Virus record (IMG/VR): IMGVR_UViG_3300007640_000136
Coordinates: 1 to 32,313 of that record
Direction: 5' to 3' (one strand)
From: a virus
DNA length: 32,313 nucleotides
The notes beneath the pieces were generated by a model, which saw only the letters and a list, made by a program, of their open reading frames with translations, was not told the origin of the DNA and ran no database searches. Position numbers and translations under genes: made by a program. Positions within the stretch are counted from its first letter, which is position 1. Every line of letters begins with the position of its first letter. Of the stretch, positions 15,698 through 21,299 are shown one piece after another.

Positions 15698-15744
15698 TCC
15701 TGCTCTGGGGCCACACGGCCCCTCAACAGGACTCAACATCCTGT
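15698..15744 (+). promoter_or_regulatory. Three-arm RNA element, copy 1
   Basis: Left arm TCCTG (15698-15702), GC hairpin GGGGCC/GGCCCC (15707-15722, loop ACAC), middle arm ACAGGA (15726-15731), loop CTCAACA, right arm TCCTGT (15739-15744). The middle arm can pair with either flanking arm but not both. The right arm ends 20 nt before the ATG at 15765. First of four copies whose arms change in compensating ways. Confidence 0.6.
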
Positions 15745-15764
15745 ATCCACCAGCTCAACTCAAC

Positions 15765-15995
15765 ATGTTTATTTATCAACCCACAGTCAATGCCACCGAC
15801 CGTGTTGTGTGGTATGGAGGTGAGTCTACTCAACTTCACTATGAACAACAGGTAGATGGATGGGACGGCAGTCCAGATTGGATTGATCGTTCCGTCCGTA
15901 CTCTTGGAGGTGGCGTTCCACAGGGCGTGTCAGAACTACACGCAGAACTTGTGGACTTTTATAACTATTGTCAAGTGGGTGCACTAGACACCTAG
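15765..15995 (+). CDS. 76-residue acidic protein
   Basis: ATG at 15765, preceded by an SD-less leader ending CTCAACTCAAC. Soluble, Trp/Tyr- and Asp-rich (RVVWYGGESTQLHYEQQVDG; DGSPDWIDRSVRTLGGGVPQ), with a helical C-terminus. No recognised family or catalytic motif. It lies between two copies of the three-arm element, so it may be its own translation unit. Confidence 0.6.
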   Translation: MFIYQPTVNATDRVVWYGGESTQLHYEQQVDGWDGSPDWIDRSVRTLGGGVPQGVSELHAELVDFYNYCQVGALDT

Positions 15996-16001
15996 ATTGA
16001 T

Positions 16002-16055
16002 TTCTGCATCAAGCCCTGAGCAATCAGGGTTTCTTGCAGGACTCAACATCCTGTA
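16002..16055 (+). promoter_or_regulatory. Three-arm RNA element, copy 2
   Basis: Left arm TTCTGCA (16002-16008), hairpin CCCTGA/TCAGGG with GCAA loop (16014-16029), middle arm TGCAGGA (16035-16041), loop CTCAACA, right arm TCCTGTA (16049-16055). The left-middle and middle-right pairings are each 7 bp with one G-U. It ends 22 nt before the ATG at 16078. Confidence 0.65.
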
Positions 16056-16077
16056 TTCCAAAGCTCAACACCACACC

Positions 16078-16260
16078 ATGACTGCATTACACATCAGGAA
16101 GAACATTGCTTCTGTATTGATTAACACTGCGGCAGCAGTAGAGAATGCCAATGTTAATGGCATCAAAGAGAAGCTGAACGAATACAGAATTCGTACAGCT
16201 GCACTCATCATGCCCAGCAATATGGCATTCGTTATCACACCTAAGGAGAACATCAAGTGA
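16078..16260 (+). CDS. 60-residue helical protein
   Basis: ATG at 16078 is chosen over an upstream in-frame TTG-type start because the three-arm element fills 16002-16055. Ala/Asn/Ile-rich helix (ASVLINTAAAVENANVNGIK), a basic stretch and a hydrophobic C-terminal strand (MAFVITPKEN). The stop overlaps the GTG of the next gene (GTGA), whose Shine-Dalgarno lies inside this reading frame. Function unknown. Confidence 0.6.
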   Translation: MTALHIRKNIASVLINTAAAVENANVNGIKEKLNEYRIRTAALIMPSNMAFVITPKENIK

Positions 16261-16454
16261 ACAATCACTTCACACATGCTTGTCTTGCAATGGTCTTAGG
16301 TGTTGGTTCAGGCATACTTTTGTCTGTAGCAGGACAGAAGATGTTGAATCAACACACTATCAAGACCTGTCCCGGCAAACCTGGTCATCAACTTGTGATG
16401 ATTTCAGGGTTTGTTGGTGACGCATTTTATTGCATGGACAAGCGTTATATCTGA
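16257..16454 (+). CDS. 65-residue membrane protein
   Basis: GTG at 16257 overlaps the previous stop, with a perfect AAGGAG 8 nt upstream inside the previous gene. One hydrophobic segment at residues about 7-26 (HACLAMVLGVGSGILLSVAG) and a soluble Cys-containing tail (KTCPGKPGHQLVMISGFVGD; two Cys). The segment could be a signal anchor. Function unknown. Confidence 0.6.
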   Translation: MNNHFTHACLAMVLGVGSGILLSVAGQKMLNQHTIKTCPGKPGHQLVMISGFVGDAFYCMDKRYI

Positions 16455-16455
16455 C

Positions 16456-16509
16456 TCCTGCACTTTCCCATCGGCAACGATGGGTTTCTGCAGGACTCAA
16501 TATCCTGCA
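16456..16509 (+). promoter_or_regulatory. Three-arm RNA element, copy 3
   Basis: Left arm TCCTGCA (16456-16462), hairpin CCCATCG/CGATGGG with GCAA loop (16467-16484), middle arm TGCAGGA (16489-16495), loop CTCAATA, right arm TCCTGCA (16503-16509). Both alternative pairings are perfect 7-bp helices. The gap to the ATG at 16546 is longer here (36 nt). Confidence 0.65.
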
Positions 16510-16545
16510 CACATTCAATTTAATTCACACCACCAGGATTCAATC

Positions 16546-16785
16546 ATGACTCCTAAAGCTGTCGAATATTTGCTCACGCAAGATGCCCGCTTGCTTGCCA
16601 GGAGGGATGCCCCGATCATTGACCAAGATCTTGAGCAACAGCGTCAAGCTGCACTCGAAATCTTTTTTCAATGGCAGGATGGCATGCGTGAGTTTCAGGA
16701 TCTTATTCCGTTCTGCATGGTGCTCCAACGACAGGTAAATCTCAACCGAGAGTTACTTAAGTGGGAGTACCAGCACGCAGACTGA
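16546..16785 (+). CDS. 79-residue helical protein
   Basis: ATG at 16546; an earlier in-frame start would run through the structured element and is rejected. Largely helical and charged (LLTQDARLLARRDAPIIDQD; QRQAALEIFFQWQDGMREFQ), C-terminus basic then aromatic. It may form a coiled coil. No family recognised. Confidence 0.6.
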   Translation: MTPKAVEYLLTQDARLLARRDAPIIDQDLEQQRQAALEIFFQWQDGMREFQDLIPFCMVLQRQVNLNRELLKWEYQHAD

Positions 16786-16786
16786 C

Positions 16787-16836
16787 TTCTGCACTGAGGG
16801 CCTTCGGGCCTTCTCTGCAGGACTCAATATCTTGCA
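16787..16836 (+). promoter_or_regulatory. Three-arm RNA element, copy 4
   Basis: Left arm TTCTGCA (16787-16793), hairpin GAGGGCC/GGCCTTC with a TTCG tetraloop (16796-16813), middle arm TGCAGGA (16816-16822), loop CTCAATA, right arm TCTTGCA (16830-16836). Compared with copy 3 each outer arm has one C-to-T change that keeps pairing as G-U. It ends 25 nt before the ATG at 16862. Confidence 0.65.
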
Positions 16837-16861
16837 CACCAATTACCCAACATCTCAACAG

Positions 16862-17014
16862 ATGCGCAAATTCATTGACAAGATCTTCTATGCATTGGGT
16901 TACATCCCAATAGCAGACTACGAGAAGGTTTGTTACCACCGTAAGAACCTTCAAGAACTGGTCATTAAGTACCAGGATGGAGAAATTCAACCTCAACGTG
17001 ATTATTATCGATGA
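16862..17014 (+). CDS. 50-residue basic protein
   Basis: ATG at 16862 is preferred over TTG at 16832, which lies in the right arm of the RNA element. Sequence begins MRKFIDKIFYALGYIPIADY and continues with a Lys/Arg helix and a Gln/Tyr/Arg tail. A single amphipathic helix pair is likely. The stop overlaps the next ATG (ATGA). Function unknown. Confidence 0.55.
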   Translation: MRKFIDKIFYALGYIPIADYEKVCYHRKNLQELVIKYQDGEIQPQRDYYR

Positions 17015-17220
17015 AACACACAGTACGCCTTAGCAAGAACCAGTACATCAATCTGGATTCTTACGGTGAGTCTGATAAGACTCGACGGATCAACAACCTG
17101 ATGGTCGCGTTCCTCGCTGTACTCATCAGTGCTATCACTGTCCCAGCCATGCTGGGCATCGACATCACCTCACCCAACACCACAACTCAACATGAGCATC
17201 CACATCGCACTCGTCACTGA
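17011..17220 (+). CDS. 69-residue single-span membrane protein
   Basis: ATG at 17011 overlaps the previous stop. A basic N-terminal 28 residues (HTVRLSKNQYINLDSYGESD) precede one strong membrane segment at about 29-50 (NLMVAFLAVLISAITVPAML), then a His/Thr/Pro-rich tail. The C-terminal 29 nt overlap the next gene. N-in topology would follow the positive charges. Function unknown. Confidence 0.6.
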   Translation: MKHTVRLSKNQYINLDSYGESDKTRRINNLMVAFLAVLISAITVPAMLGIDITSPNTTTQHEHPHRTRH

Positions 17221-17419
17221 CGCATCCAGTCGTTACGCCCACGTTTGGGGCGAGGCTCCAAGCTGGGGCAAGTTCCTCAATCAACTCGAAGACGTTGGCT
17301 GCGAGGTGATCGAGGAACAAACAGAAGACTGGGAAGACAGTACGCAAGACGAGATCGCTGAAGACTGCTTGTCAGTCCATCAGCTGCTCAACGACACTGA
17401 CTTCATACCCCACGACTAG
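17192..17419 (+). CDS. 75-residue acidic protein
   Basis: ATG at 17192 is chosen over an upstream GTG-type start because it follows the CAACTCAAC leader used by many genes here and gives a sensible N-terminus (MSIHIALVTDASSRYAHVWG). The C-terminal half is very acidic (EVIEEQTEDWEDSTQDEIAE). A soluble protein with a beta strand start. It might mimic nucleic acid charge, but this is speculation. Confidence 0.6.
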   Translation: MSIHIALVTDASSRYAHVWGEAPSWGKFLNQLEDVGCEVIEEQTEDWEDSTQDEIAEDCLSVHQLLNDTDFIPHD

Positions 17420-17438
17420 TGTCCTGTACCTGAACAAT

Positions 17439-17480
17439 GGCTAGTGGTGGTACTTGCCACTTGGCTCACCGCCGCTAGCC
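17439..17480 (+). promoter_or_regulatory. 13-bp leader stem before the HTH gene
   Basis: GGCTAGTGGTGGT (17439-17451) pairs with ACCGCCGCTAGCC (17468-17480) with two G-U pairs, loop 16 nt. It ends exactly 23 nt before the ATG at 17504, whose leader ends CAACTCAACCA. This structure argues against the upstream in-frame GTG at 17444, which would lie in the stem. Confidence 0.65.
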
Positions 17481-17503
17481 TGCATACGATTCCAACTCAA
17501 CCA

Positions 17504-17956
17504 ATGGAAGCACTCTCTCAACTCGACGTCCAATCACCTGATCATGTCAGCGTGATTACCAGGGATGGCAAGGTCACAATCTCTGTCGTCAAAGACGGAA
17601 CATCAGTGACCCTTGGTTTTCCACTCAAGAACCAAGCCTTCAACACAACCCCCAGACCCCCTCTGCAGCAGCCGGTACCACAGGTGATGGCTGTTAAGGA
17701 AGCTAAGGATTCCACTGCAGAACAAATGGATCAACCAGTAAGTTCCGGGTGGATTAAACATTCGCCCGTTGGTAACCGCAAGTTAACTTCATCGAAAGTG
17801 CGTCAGATCAGGGTTATCCTGAACGATGCGCAATTCATGAATGCATTTAATTCTAGGCAACAAGCTTACGAAGCAATTGCTGCTAAGTTCAACGTCAGTT
17901 ACCACACGATCTCCAACATTCACAAAGGACTTGCGTGGAGGAACGTAAGTATCTGA
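17504..17956 (+). CDS. 150-residue protein with C-terminal helix-turn-helix
   Basis: ATG at 17504 (see the stem just upstream). Residues 12-40 look like a beta hairpin, 41-90 are Pro/Gln-rich linker. Residues 93-147 hold LTSSKVRQIRVILNDAQ, then QQAYEAIAAKFNVSYHTISN and an IHKGLAW ending. This is the helix-turn-helix seen in DNA-binding tails of homing endonucleases and some phage regulators. No nuclease domain is present, so a phage transcription or mobility-related DNA-binding protein is likely. Target unknown. Confidence 0.6.
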   Translation: MEALSQLDVQSPDHVSVITRDGKVTISVVKDGTSVTLGFPLKNQAFNTTPRPPLQQPVPQVMAVKEAKDSTAEQMDQPVSSGWIKHSPVGNRKLTSSKVRQIRVILNDAQFMNAFNSRQQAYEAIAAKFNVSYHTISNIHKGLAWRNVSI

Positions 17957-17985
17957 CACCGCACTAGTACATAAGTACTACGACT

Positions 17986-18076
17986 GGACCTGGATACACG
18001 CAGTGTGGATTCAATAGGATCAAAGAGTTATCTTTGCATTCCTTTGGATCCACCTACGGCGTCCTTAAACTGTCCA
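17986..18076 (+). promoter_or_regulatory. Expanded H-type pseudoknot leader (copy A)
   Basis: Stem 1 GGAC (17986-17989) with GTCC (18061-18064); stem 2 TGGATA (17991-17996) with TGTCCA (18071-18076, one G-U); loop TTAAAC at 18065-18070 as in the compact copies. Between the two 5' strands and GTCC sits a long hairpin (18005-18053): GTGGAT/ATCCAC, AGGA/TCCT and CAAAGA/TCTTTG. Ends 22 nt before the GTG at 18099. Both stems differ from the other copies yet still pair. Confidence 0.55.
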
Positions 18077-18098
18077 ATGCACCACTGCAATTCAACTC

Positions 18099-18296
18099 GT
18101 GAAAGACATTGATTTCATTGATGAACAACGCAACGCTGACTTGCTGGATGCAATGGCTGACATTGCATACGAACAAGAGCAAGCCATGCGTGAAAGCAAT
18201 CAATCTGACTGGGATGGTATCGAAGATATCAGCTCAGCAGAACGCAACGCCTGTGACCACTACAACGAAAGGTATGTAATCAATGACTACCGCTAA
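18099..18296 (+). CDS. 65-residue acidic protein
   Basis: GTG at 18099 behind pseudoknot copy A with the leader ending CAATTCAACTC. The protein is very acidic, with helices (DEQRNADLLDAMADIAYEQE) and a C-terminus with Tyr and Asn. No recognised family. The end overlaps the start of the membrane protein frame at 18283 by 14 nt. Confidence 0.6.
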   Translation: MKDIDFIDEQRNADLLDAMADIAYEQEQAMRESNQSDWDGIEDISSAERNACDHYNERYVINDYR

Positions 18297-18714
18297 CTAC
18301 ACACTGAAACAAGCATGGGAGGACGGTGACATCATCGTCATCCTGATCACCATCATTTCAATCATTATCACGGAGTTTGCATCATGTCTTACATCTCAAA
18401 ACTCAAGAAGTTCTACCCCAGCACCTACAAAGCCCGTTACGCAATCAACGCCTACAACACACACAAGTACTTCGAACACGAAGATCCAACGGTCATCACC
18501 ATCCACGAAACCACGCTCAACTACGGTGGGCCTGAAGAAGGTGGATGGTGGTACGAAGCAGGATACCCAGTCCGAAGCCACTGTATCTTCTCCAAGAAGC
18601 AGGCGATCCAAACCTTCATCCAGTACTTCGAAGAGTACGAAATCGAAAGCCAGCCGTCTCTTGGAGATTCAACAACTTACTCCAACATCGACCTTAGCTT
18701 CTCCAACGCCTTAG
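18283..18714 (+). CDS. Possible membrane protein with Ser/Thr/Pro-rich tail, overprinting the next gene
   Basis: ATG at 18283 overlaps the previous gene. Residues 1-34 look genuine: a short acidic lead then one strong membrane segment (IIVILITIISIIITEF) ending in FASC, a weak lipobox. From residue 34 on, the frame lies over the gene at 18384 in another phase and is Ser/Thr/Pro/Lys-rich. The tail may be a true extracytoplasmic linker or a chance open frame caused by the codon bias of the overlapped gene. The membrane start is more credible than the tail. Confidence 0.35.
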   Translation: MTTANYTLKQAWEDGDIIVILITIISIIITEFASCLTSQNSRSSTPAPTKPVTQSTPTTHTSTSNTKIQRSSPSTKPRSTTVGLKKVDGGTKQDTQSEATVSSPRSRRSKPSSSTSKSTKSKASRLLEIQQLTPTSTLASPTP

Positions 18715-18752
18715 CGGAACGCTATCCTAAGACCCGTCCACACTACTGCTGA
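18384..18752 (+). CDS. 122-residue soluble protein
   Basis: ATG at 18384 with GGAG 8 nt upstream. Aromatic-rich (KLKKFYPSTYKARYAINAYN; ETTLNYGGPEEGGWWYEAGY) with mixed alpha/beta character and a Cys near the middle and at the C-terminus. Codon positions are well conserved in base use, making this the main coding frame of the overlap. Family not recognised. Confidence 0.65.
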   Translation: MSYISKLKKFYPSTYKARYAINAYNTHKYFEHEDPTVITIHETTLNYGGPEEGGWWYEAGYPVRSHCIFSKKQAIQTFIQYFEEYEIESQPSLGDSTTYSNIDLSFSNALAERYPKTRPHYC

Positions 18753-18770
18753 GCACGCACCCAGCACACT

Positions 18771-19091
18771 ATGCCATTAACCAAAGAACAGATCCGTGAT
18801 CAAGGTACTTTACGTTTAAGCATTACACAACGCAATCTTTACATGTATTACTTGAACTTCCGCAAGAAGTACAAGGACCAACCATGTTATGTCCCTAAAA
18901 TGCCAATGCAATCAAGTCGGATCAAAGAATATCTGACTGCATTAAGAGCATTGGAGGACAAGAAGCTTATTATTGTGGATCGAAGTAATGTTCCTTACAC
19001 CAAGTGGATCTTGAAAGATCCAGAGGAAGTATTGGCTGGCACAGAGAATGTGCCAATACATGCCAATACTTCAACGCCAAGTAAACAATAG
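18771..19091 (+). CDS. 106-residue basic protein, possibly winged-helix-like
   Basis: ATG at 18771, 18 nt after the previous stop, no Shine-Dalgarno. Lys/Arg- and Tyr-rich, with a helix-strand alternation in the middle (QSSRIKEYLTALRALEDKKL, then IIVDRSNVPYTKWIL) that resembles the last helix and wing of a winged-helix domain. The C-terminal 20 residues are low in complexity. A DNA- or RNA-binding role is plausible but unproven. Confidence 0.55.
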   Translation: MPLTKEQIRDQGTLRLSITQRNLYMYYLNFRKKYKDQPCYVPKMPMQSSRIKEYLTALRALEDKKLIIVDRSNVPYTKWILKDPEEVLAGTENVPIHANTSTPSKQ

Positions 19092-19111
19092 CGTTATATC
19101 GTTATATTCCA

Positions 19112-19145
19112 TGAGGCAATGTCGGATAACTACTGACCTGCCTCA
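19112..19145 (+). promoter_or_regulatory. Leader hairpin TGAGGCA/TGCCTCA
   Basis: TGAGGCA (19112-19118) pairs perfectly with TGCCTCA (19139-19145); GTC/GAC inside extends it. It ends 18 nt before the ATG at 19164; the leader has no G and no Shine-Dalgarno site. Confidence 0.55.
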
Positions 19146-19163
19146 ACCACACAACACAACACC

Positions 19164-19496
19164 ATGGCTAAAACCAAATCAGCTTCAAGTAAATCACAGC
19201 CATCACCAGATTATCCTCAAGGCAAACACAATGTCACATGGCTTGACTTGGAAGAGGATGACTGGTGGCTAATCGCCAATATGTTTCATGGTCGTATTCA
19301 ATATTTGACTCAGCGTTTAGCTGAAATCAAACGAACGAATGATCCTGACATTATTCACAACCAATCTGATTGGTATGTAGAATCAATCGAACGATTGACT
19401 ACAAGACTTGAAGAGTTTGAAAACCAGATTAGTCCTGTGTATTTCAAACGTAAACGAGCAGAACATGCTGCTCGCAACAAACAACAGAACAAGTAA
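19164..19496 (+). CDS. 110-residue coiled-coil protein
   Basis: ATG at 19164. Basic Ser/Lys-rich N-terminus, a Trp/Asp/Glu segment (WLDLEEDDWWLIANMFHGRI), a long amphipathic helix (ERLTTRLEEFENQISPVYFK) and a Lys/Arg tail. Probably dimerises through the helix. Function unknown. Downstream is the hairpin element at 19498. Confidence 0.6.
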   Translation: MAKTKSASSKSQPSPDYPQGKHNVTWLDLEEDDWWLIANMFHGRIQYLTQRLAEIKRTNDPDIIHNQSDWYVESIERLTTRLEEFENQISPVYFKRKRAEHAARNKQQNK

Positions 19497-19497
19497 T

Positions 19498-19529
19498 ACC
19501 TGGGCATCCGCAAGGTGTAAGTCCCAGGT
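19498..19529 (+). promoter_or_regulatory. Structured leader, CTGGGCATYCG family (short form)
   Basis: ACCTGGG (19498-19504) pairs with CCCAGGT (19523-19529). The loop has CATCCG and GGTGTAAG, strings shared in order with the larger element at 20719-20781. It ends 29 nt before the ATG at 19559. An alternative pairing ATACC/GGTGT could make a pseudoknot. Confidence 0.5.
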
Positions 19530-19558
19530 TTAACACACAATCAACTTAACACAGACCC

Positions 19559-19885
19559 ATGGCACAAACTGAACTTCATTTTGAAGCAACTGTGTACCAA
19601 CGTGTAGATGGTACAGAAGTTGTATATCAAATGTCCGATGACAAGCGCATTGACATGATCATCAATGAACTTAAAGCCATTTGCCAGCGAGAAGACAAAC
19701 GTCCAATGAAATACAGCCAACTCCCATGGGATGCTACCGAGAAAATCATGGAAGCTGTGTGCCTACTTGATGAAGCAACTGAGTGGCCTGAACCAACAGA
19801 TGAGGATCTGTGTGGTGAGCCGTCCATGACTGCTGACGAGATGCACAGCGCAGCTTGGAAGCAGCACCAGGAGCTTCACTCATGA
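19559..19885 (+). CDS. 108-residue acidic protein
   Basis: ATG at 19559. Starts with beta-like sequence (ELHFEATVYQRVDGTEVVYQ), followed by helices with Cys and Lys (RIDMIINELKAICQREDKRP) and an acidic C-terminal third (EATEWPEPTDEDLCGEPSMT). No recognised domain. Its last bases hold the AGGAG used by the next gene. Confidence 0.6.
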   Translation: MAQTELHFEATVYQRVDGTEVVYQMSDDKRIDMIINELKAICQREDKRPMKYSQLPWDATEKIMEAVCLLDEATEWPEPTDEDLCGEPSMTADEMHSAAWKQHQELHS

Positions 19886-20052
19886 CATACGAAATCACAT
19901 GGTCTAGTCCACATGGTGACATTGGCTGGACACAGATCCAGGACTGCACATGCATTGACGATGCTGTGGATTACTGGATGACATATCTTCTTGGACAAGA
20001 AGATATTCCAATCGAATCTCAGATCGATGAGGTGAGGCTACTCAGTAATTGA
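19882..20052 (+). CDS. 56-residue acidic protein
   Basis: ATG at 19882 overlaps the previous stop (ATGA) and has AGGAG 8 nt upstream, a textbook coupled start; an upstream in-frame ATG at 19855 is rejected. The protein starts MTYEITWSSPHGDIGWTQIQ, like the 56-residue protein at 15170 (MTYWLVTADEGDY), so the two may be distant relatives. Two Cys and an acidic C-terminus. Function unknown. Confidence 0.6.
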   Translation: MTYEITWSSPHGDIGWTQIQDCTCIDDAVDYWMTYLLGQEDIPIESQIDEVRLLSN

Positions 20053-20130
20053 GTGGCACCACCCCAGATCTGAGTAGAGGGTGTACCCCCCAGACCCCCG
20101 AGGGAGTACCAGGGGGGCACCCTTATTTCT
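20038..20130 (+). terminator. Large GC-rich terminator complex
   Basis: First an 8-bp stem CTACTCAG (20038-20045)/CTGAGTAG (20070-20077) over the stop codon, then AGGGTG (20078-20083) plus CCCCCC (20086-20091) pairing with GGGGGG (20112-20117) plus CACCCT (20118-20123), followed by a T-rich run to 20130. The second stem is a strong intrinsic terminator and closes the block starting at 14652. Confidence 0.8.
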
Positions 20131-20237
20131 ATCAGTATTCCTTATAAATTACATTTATCAATATTCCAAGTAATCCTTTACATACCTGATAGACTTCAAC
20201 CACTCACCTGAGTACCAACCTTTAATTCACTTCAATC
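20131..20237 (+). other. AT-rich intergenic region, probable promoter zone
   Basis: About 107 bp of AT-rich sequence after the terminator. It must supply transcription to the genes from 20238 unless read-through is used, but no convincing -35/-10 pair is seen. A weak 4-bp hairpin ACTC/GAGT (20202-20213) ends 24 nt before the ATG at 20238, in the usual place for the structured leaders. Confidence 0.35.
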
Positions 20238-20441
20238 ATGCCTGACAACATCCGTATTCCTGATTCAACTGACATGCAACGTTTAGCAGCAATGCGTCTC
20301 GTTGCACAAATGAAAGAATCAGCTGATCGAAATGGAATTGGATTCATCGGTGGCTTTGTGGCCCCCGATGGACAGAAATTTGTAATGACAAATCTAGAAG
20401 ATGAAGACATGCAACGTATGCTTCCGGAGGAACTTGCGTGA
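20238..20441 (+). CDS. 67-residue soluble protein
   Basis: ATG at 20238. Helical and Met/Arg/Asp-rich (MQRLAAMRLVAQMKESADRN), with a Gly-rich beta part (GIGFIGGFVAPDGQKFVMTN) and an acidic C-terminus. The last codons carry GGAGG for the next gene. Not recognised. Confidence 0.6.
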   Translation: MPDNIRIPDSTDMQRLAAMRLVAQMKESADRNGIGFIGGFVAPDGQKFVMTNLEDEDMQRMLPEELA

Positions 20442-20524
20442 TCACATGGCCCATTGCATTGATTGTTATTACAACAATCATTTGCTCAACAATTGTTGTT
20501 ACTGAAGTCATTCACAAATCATGA
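20438..20524 (+). CDS. 28-residue membrane micropeptide
   Basis: GTG at 20438 overlaps the previous stop (GTGA) and has a perfect GGAGG 7 nt upstream; TGA at 20522-20524 overlaps the next ATG. Almost entirely hydrophobic (ALIVITTIICSTIVVTEV) with a Trp near the start and a basic end (HKS). Exact overlaps at both ends and the best Shine-Dalgarno in the region make it a credible gene. A membrane effector or regulator is likely, the target unknown. Confidence 0.6.
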   Translation: MITWPIALIVITTIICSTIVVTEVIHKS

Positions 20525-20718
20525 CTGACAAATCACCAATCAATTTTGACAAGACAATCGCAGGATTTAACATCACTCAACATGGTGTTAAATCCTATAC
20601 CAAATCGTTTCAGCTAGGGCCTATCCAATTTACGGTTAACGCCCGTCAATCTGGATTGCTTGGATCAATTAGTATTCCAGGCACTGGCATTAGCAAACGG
20701 AACATTAAATTATTCTAA
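20521..20718 (+). CDS. 65-residue DUF4236-like protein
   Basis: ATG at 20521 overlaps the micropeptide stop. The segment KSFQLGPIQFTVNARQSGLL, followed by GSISIPGTGISKR, matches the repeated pattern of DUF4236 proteins (K-S-hydrophobic-G-P, then S-hydrophobic-PGTGIS), a short beta-rich domain of unknown function in bacteria and phages. Here the domain is near minimal length. Basic overall. Confidence 0.55.
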   Translation: MTDKSPINFDKTIAGFNITQHGVKSYTKSFQLGPIQFTVNARQSGLLGSISIPGTGISKRNIKLF

Positions 20719-20781
20719 AGATCTGGGCATTCGAAAGCAACGTTACGTCCGGGACACGCCGTAGATGTAAGCCCCAGATCT
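20719..20781 (+). promoter_or_regulatory. Structured leader, CTGGGCATYCG family (long form)
   Basis: AGATCTGGG (20719-20727) pairs perfectly with CCCAGATCT (20773-20781). Inside, TACG (20744-20747) pairs with CGTA (20760-20763), giving a multibranch fold. CTGGGCATTCG at the 5' side and GATGTAAGCCCCAG at the 3' side echo the element at 19498. It ends 22 nt before the ATG at 20804. Confidence 0.6.
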
Positions 20782-20803
20782 ACTCACTCAACCCAATGCA
20801 ATC

Positions 20804-21004
20804 ATGTACGAAACCACACTGTCATTATTCGATCGTCTCAACATTGCTAACTGCGCGGCTCAACGCGCACGCAACAATTTGATGAACGACGATCGATTCA
20901 CCGGTGAGTACCGAACTGTTAAGTGCTGGATGAAATACCGGTGTTATATCAGCAAACGTATCAACGGTGAACAGTTCCATTATGTGGAACCTGATGGTAT
21001 CTGA
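20804..21004 (+). CDS. 66-residue basic protein
   Basis: ATG at 20804 with an SD-less leader. Helical, Asn/Arg/Ala-rich start (LFDRLNIANCAAQRARNNLM), then a basic Tyr/Trp/Cys segment (YRTVKCWMKYRCYISKRING). The two Cys with Lys/Arg between them may be structural. Not recognised. Confidence 0.6.
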   Translation: MYETTLSLFDRLNIANCAAQRARNNLMNDDRFTGEYRTVKCWMKYRCYISKRINGEQFHYVEPDGI

Positions 21005-21023
21005 TCTGATTTAACTTGACACC

Positions 21024-21299
21024 ATGACTACAACACGTTGTTCAGTTCTTGCAATTGAAGACACATTCATTGAAGGATCCAATGTCACAGTTACAGCAGT
21101 TGTTGACGACATGCGCCTGCTCTATCGGGCAACTCGCTTTGACCCTGAAGAGTGGGCTCCTGCATTGTGCACAACAACTATTGAGCTGGATCCAGAGGAA
21201 CAAATCCCTCTTGACGAAGATGGCTTCTGCAGCTATCTTGATCAGCTCGATCCTCACTGGCAACTCGTTGACACCTCTGACTACGATCTAGATTCATGA
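21024..21299 (+). CDS. 91-residue acidic protein
   Basis: ATG at 21024, 19 nt after the preceding stop; the leader ends TTGACACC like that at 15170. Beta-strand rich (NVTVTAVVDDMRLLYRATRF) then strongly acidic to the C-terminus (ELDPEEQIPLDEDGFCSYLD). No family recognised. The stop overlaps the next ATG. Confidence 0.6.
   Translation: MTTTRCSVLAIEDTFIEGSNVTVTAVVDDMRLLYRATRFDPEEWAPALCTTTIELDPEEQIPLDEDGFCSYLDQLDPHWQLVDTSDYDLDS

Noticed and set aside
15698-16836. Regularly spaced repeats as a CRISPR array
   Set aside because: The repeats are internally complementary and separated by real genes of 180-380 nt, not by spacers; no cas gene is seen.
17444-17503. Upstream GTG start for the HTH gene
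   Set aside because: It lies inside the 13-bp stem at 17439-17480, and the ATG at 17504 has the exact leader sequence and 23-nt gap seen elsewhere.
20077-20130. GC-rich block as a replication origin or pac site
   Set aside because: The stem pairing and T-rich tail are explained fully by an intrinsic terminator; no iterons or AT-rich DUE-type repeats are next to it.
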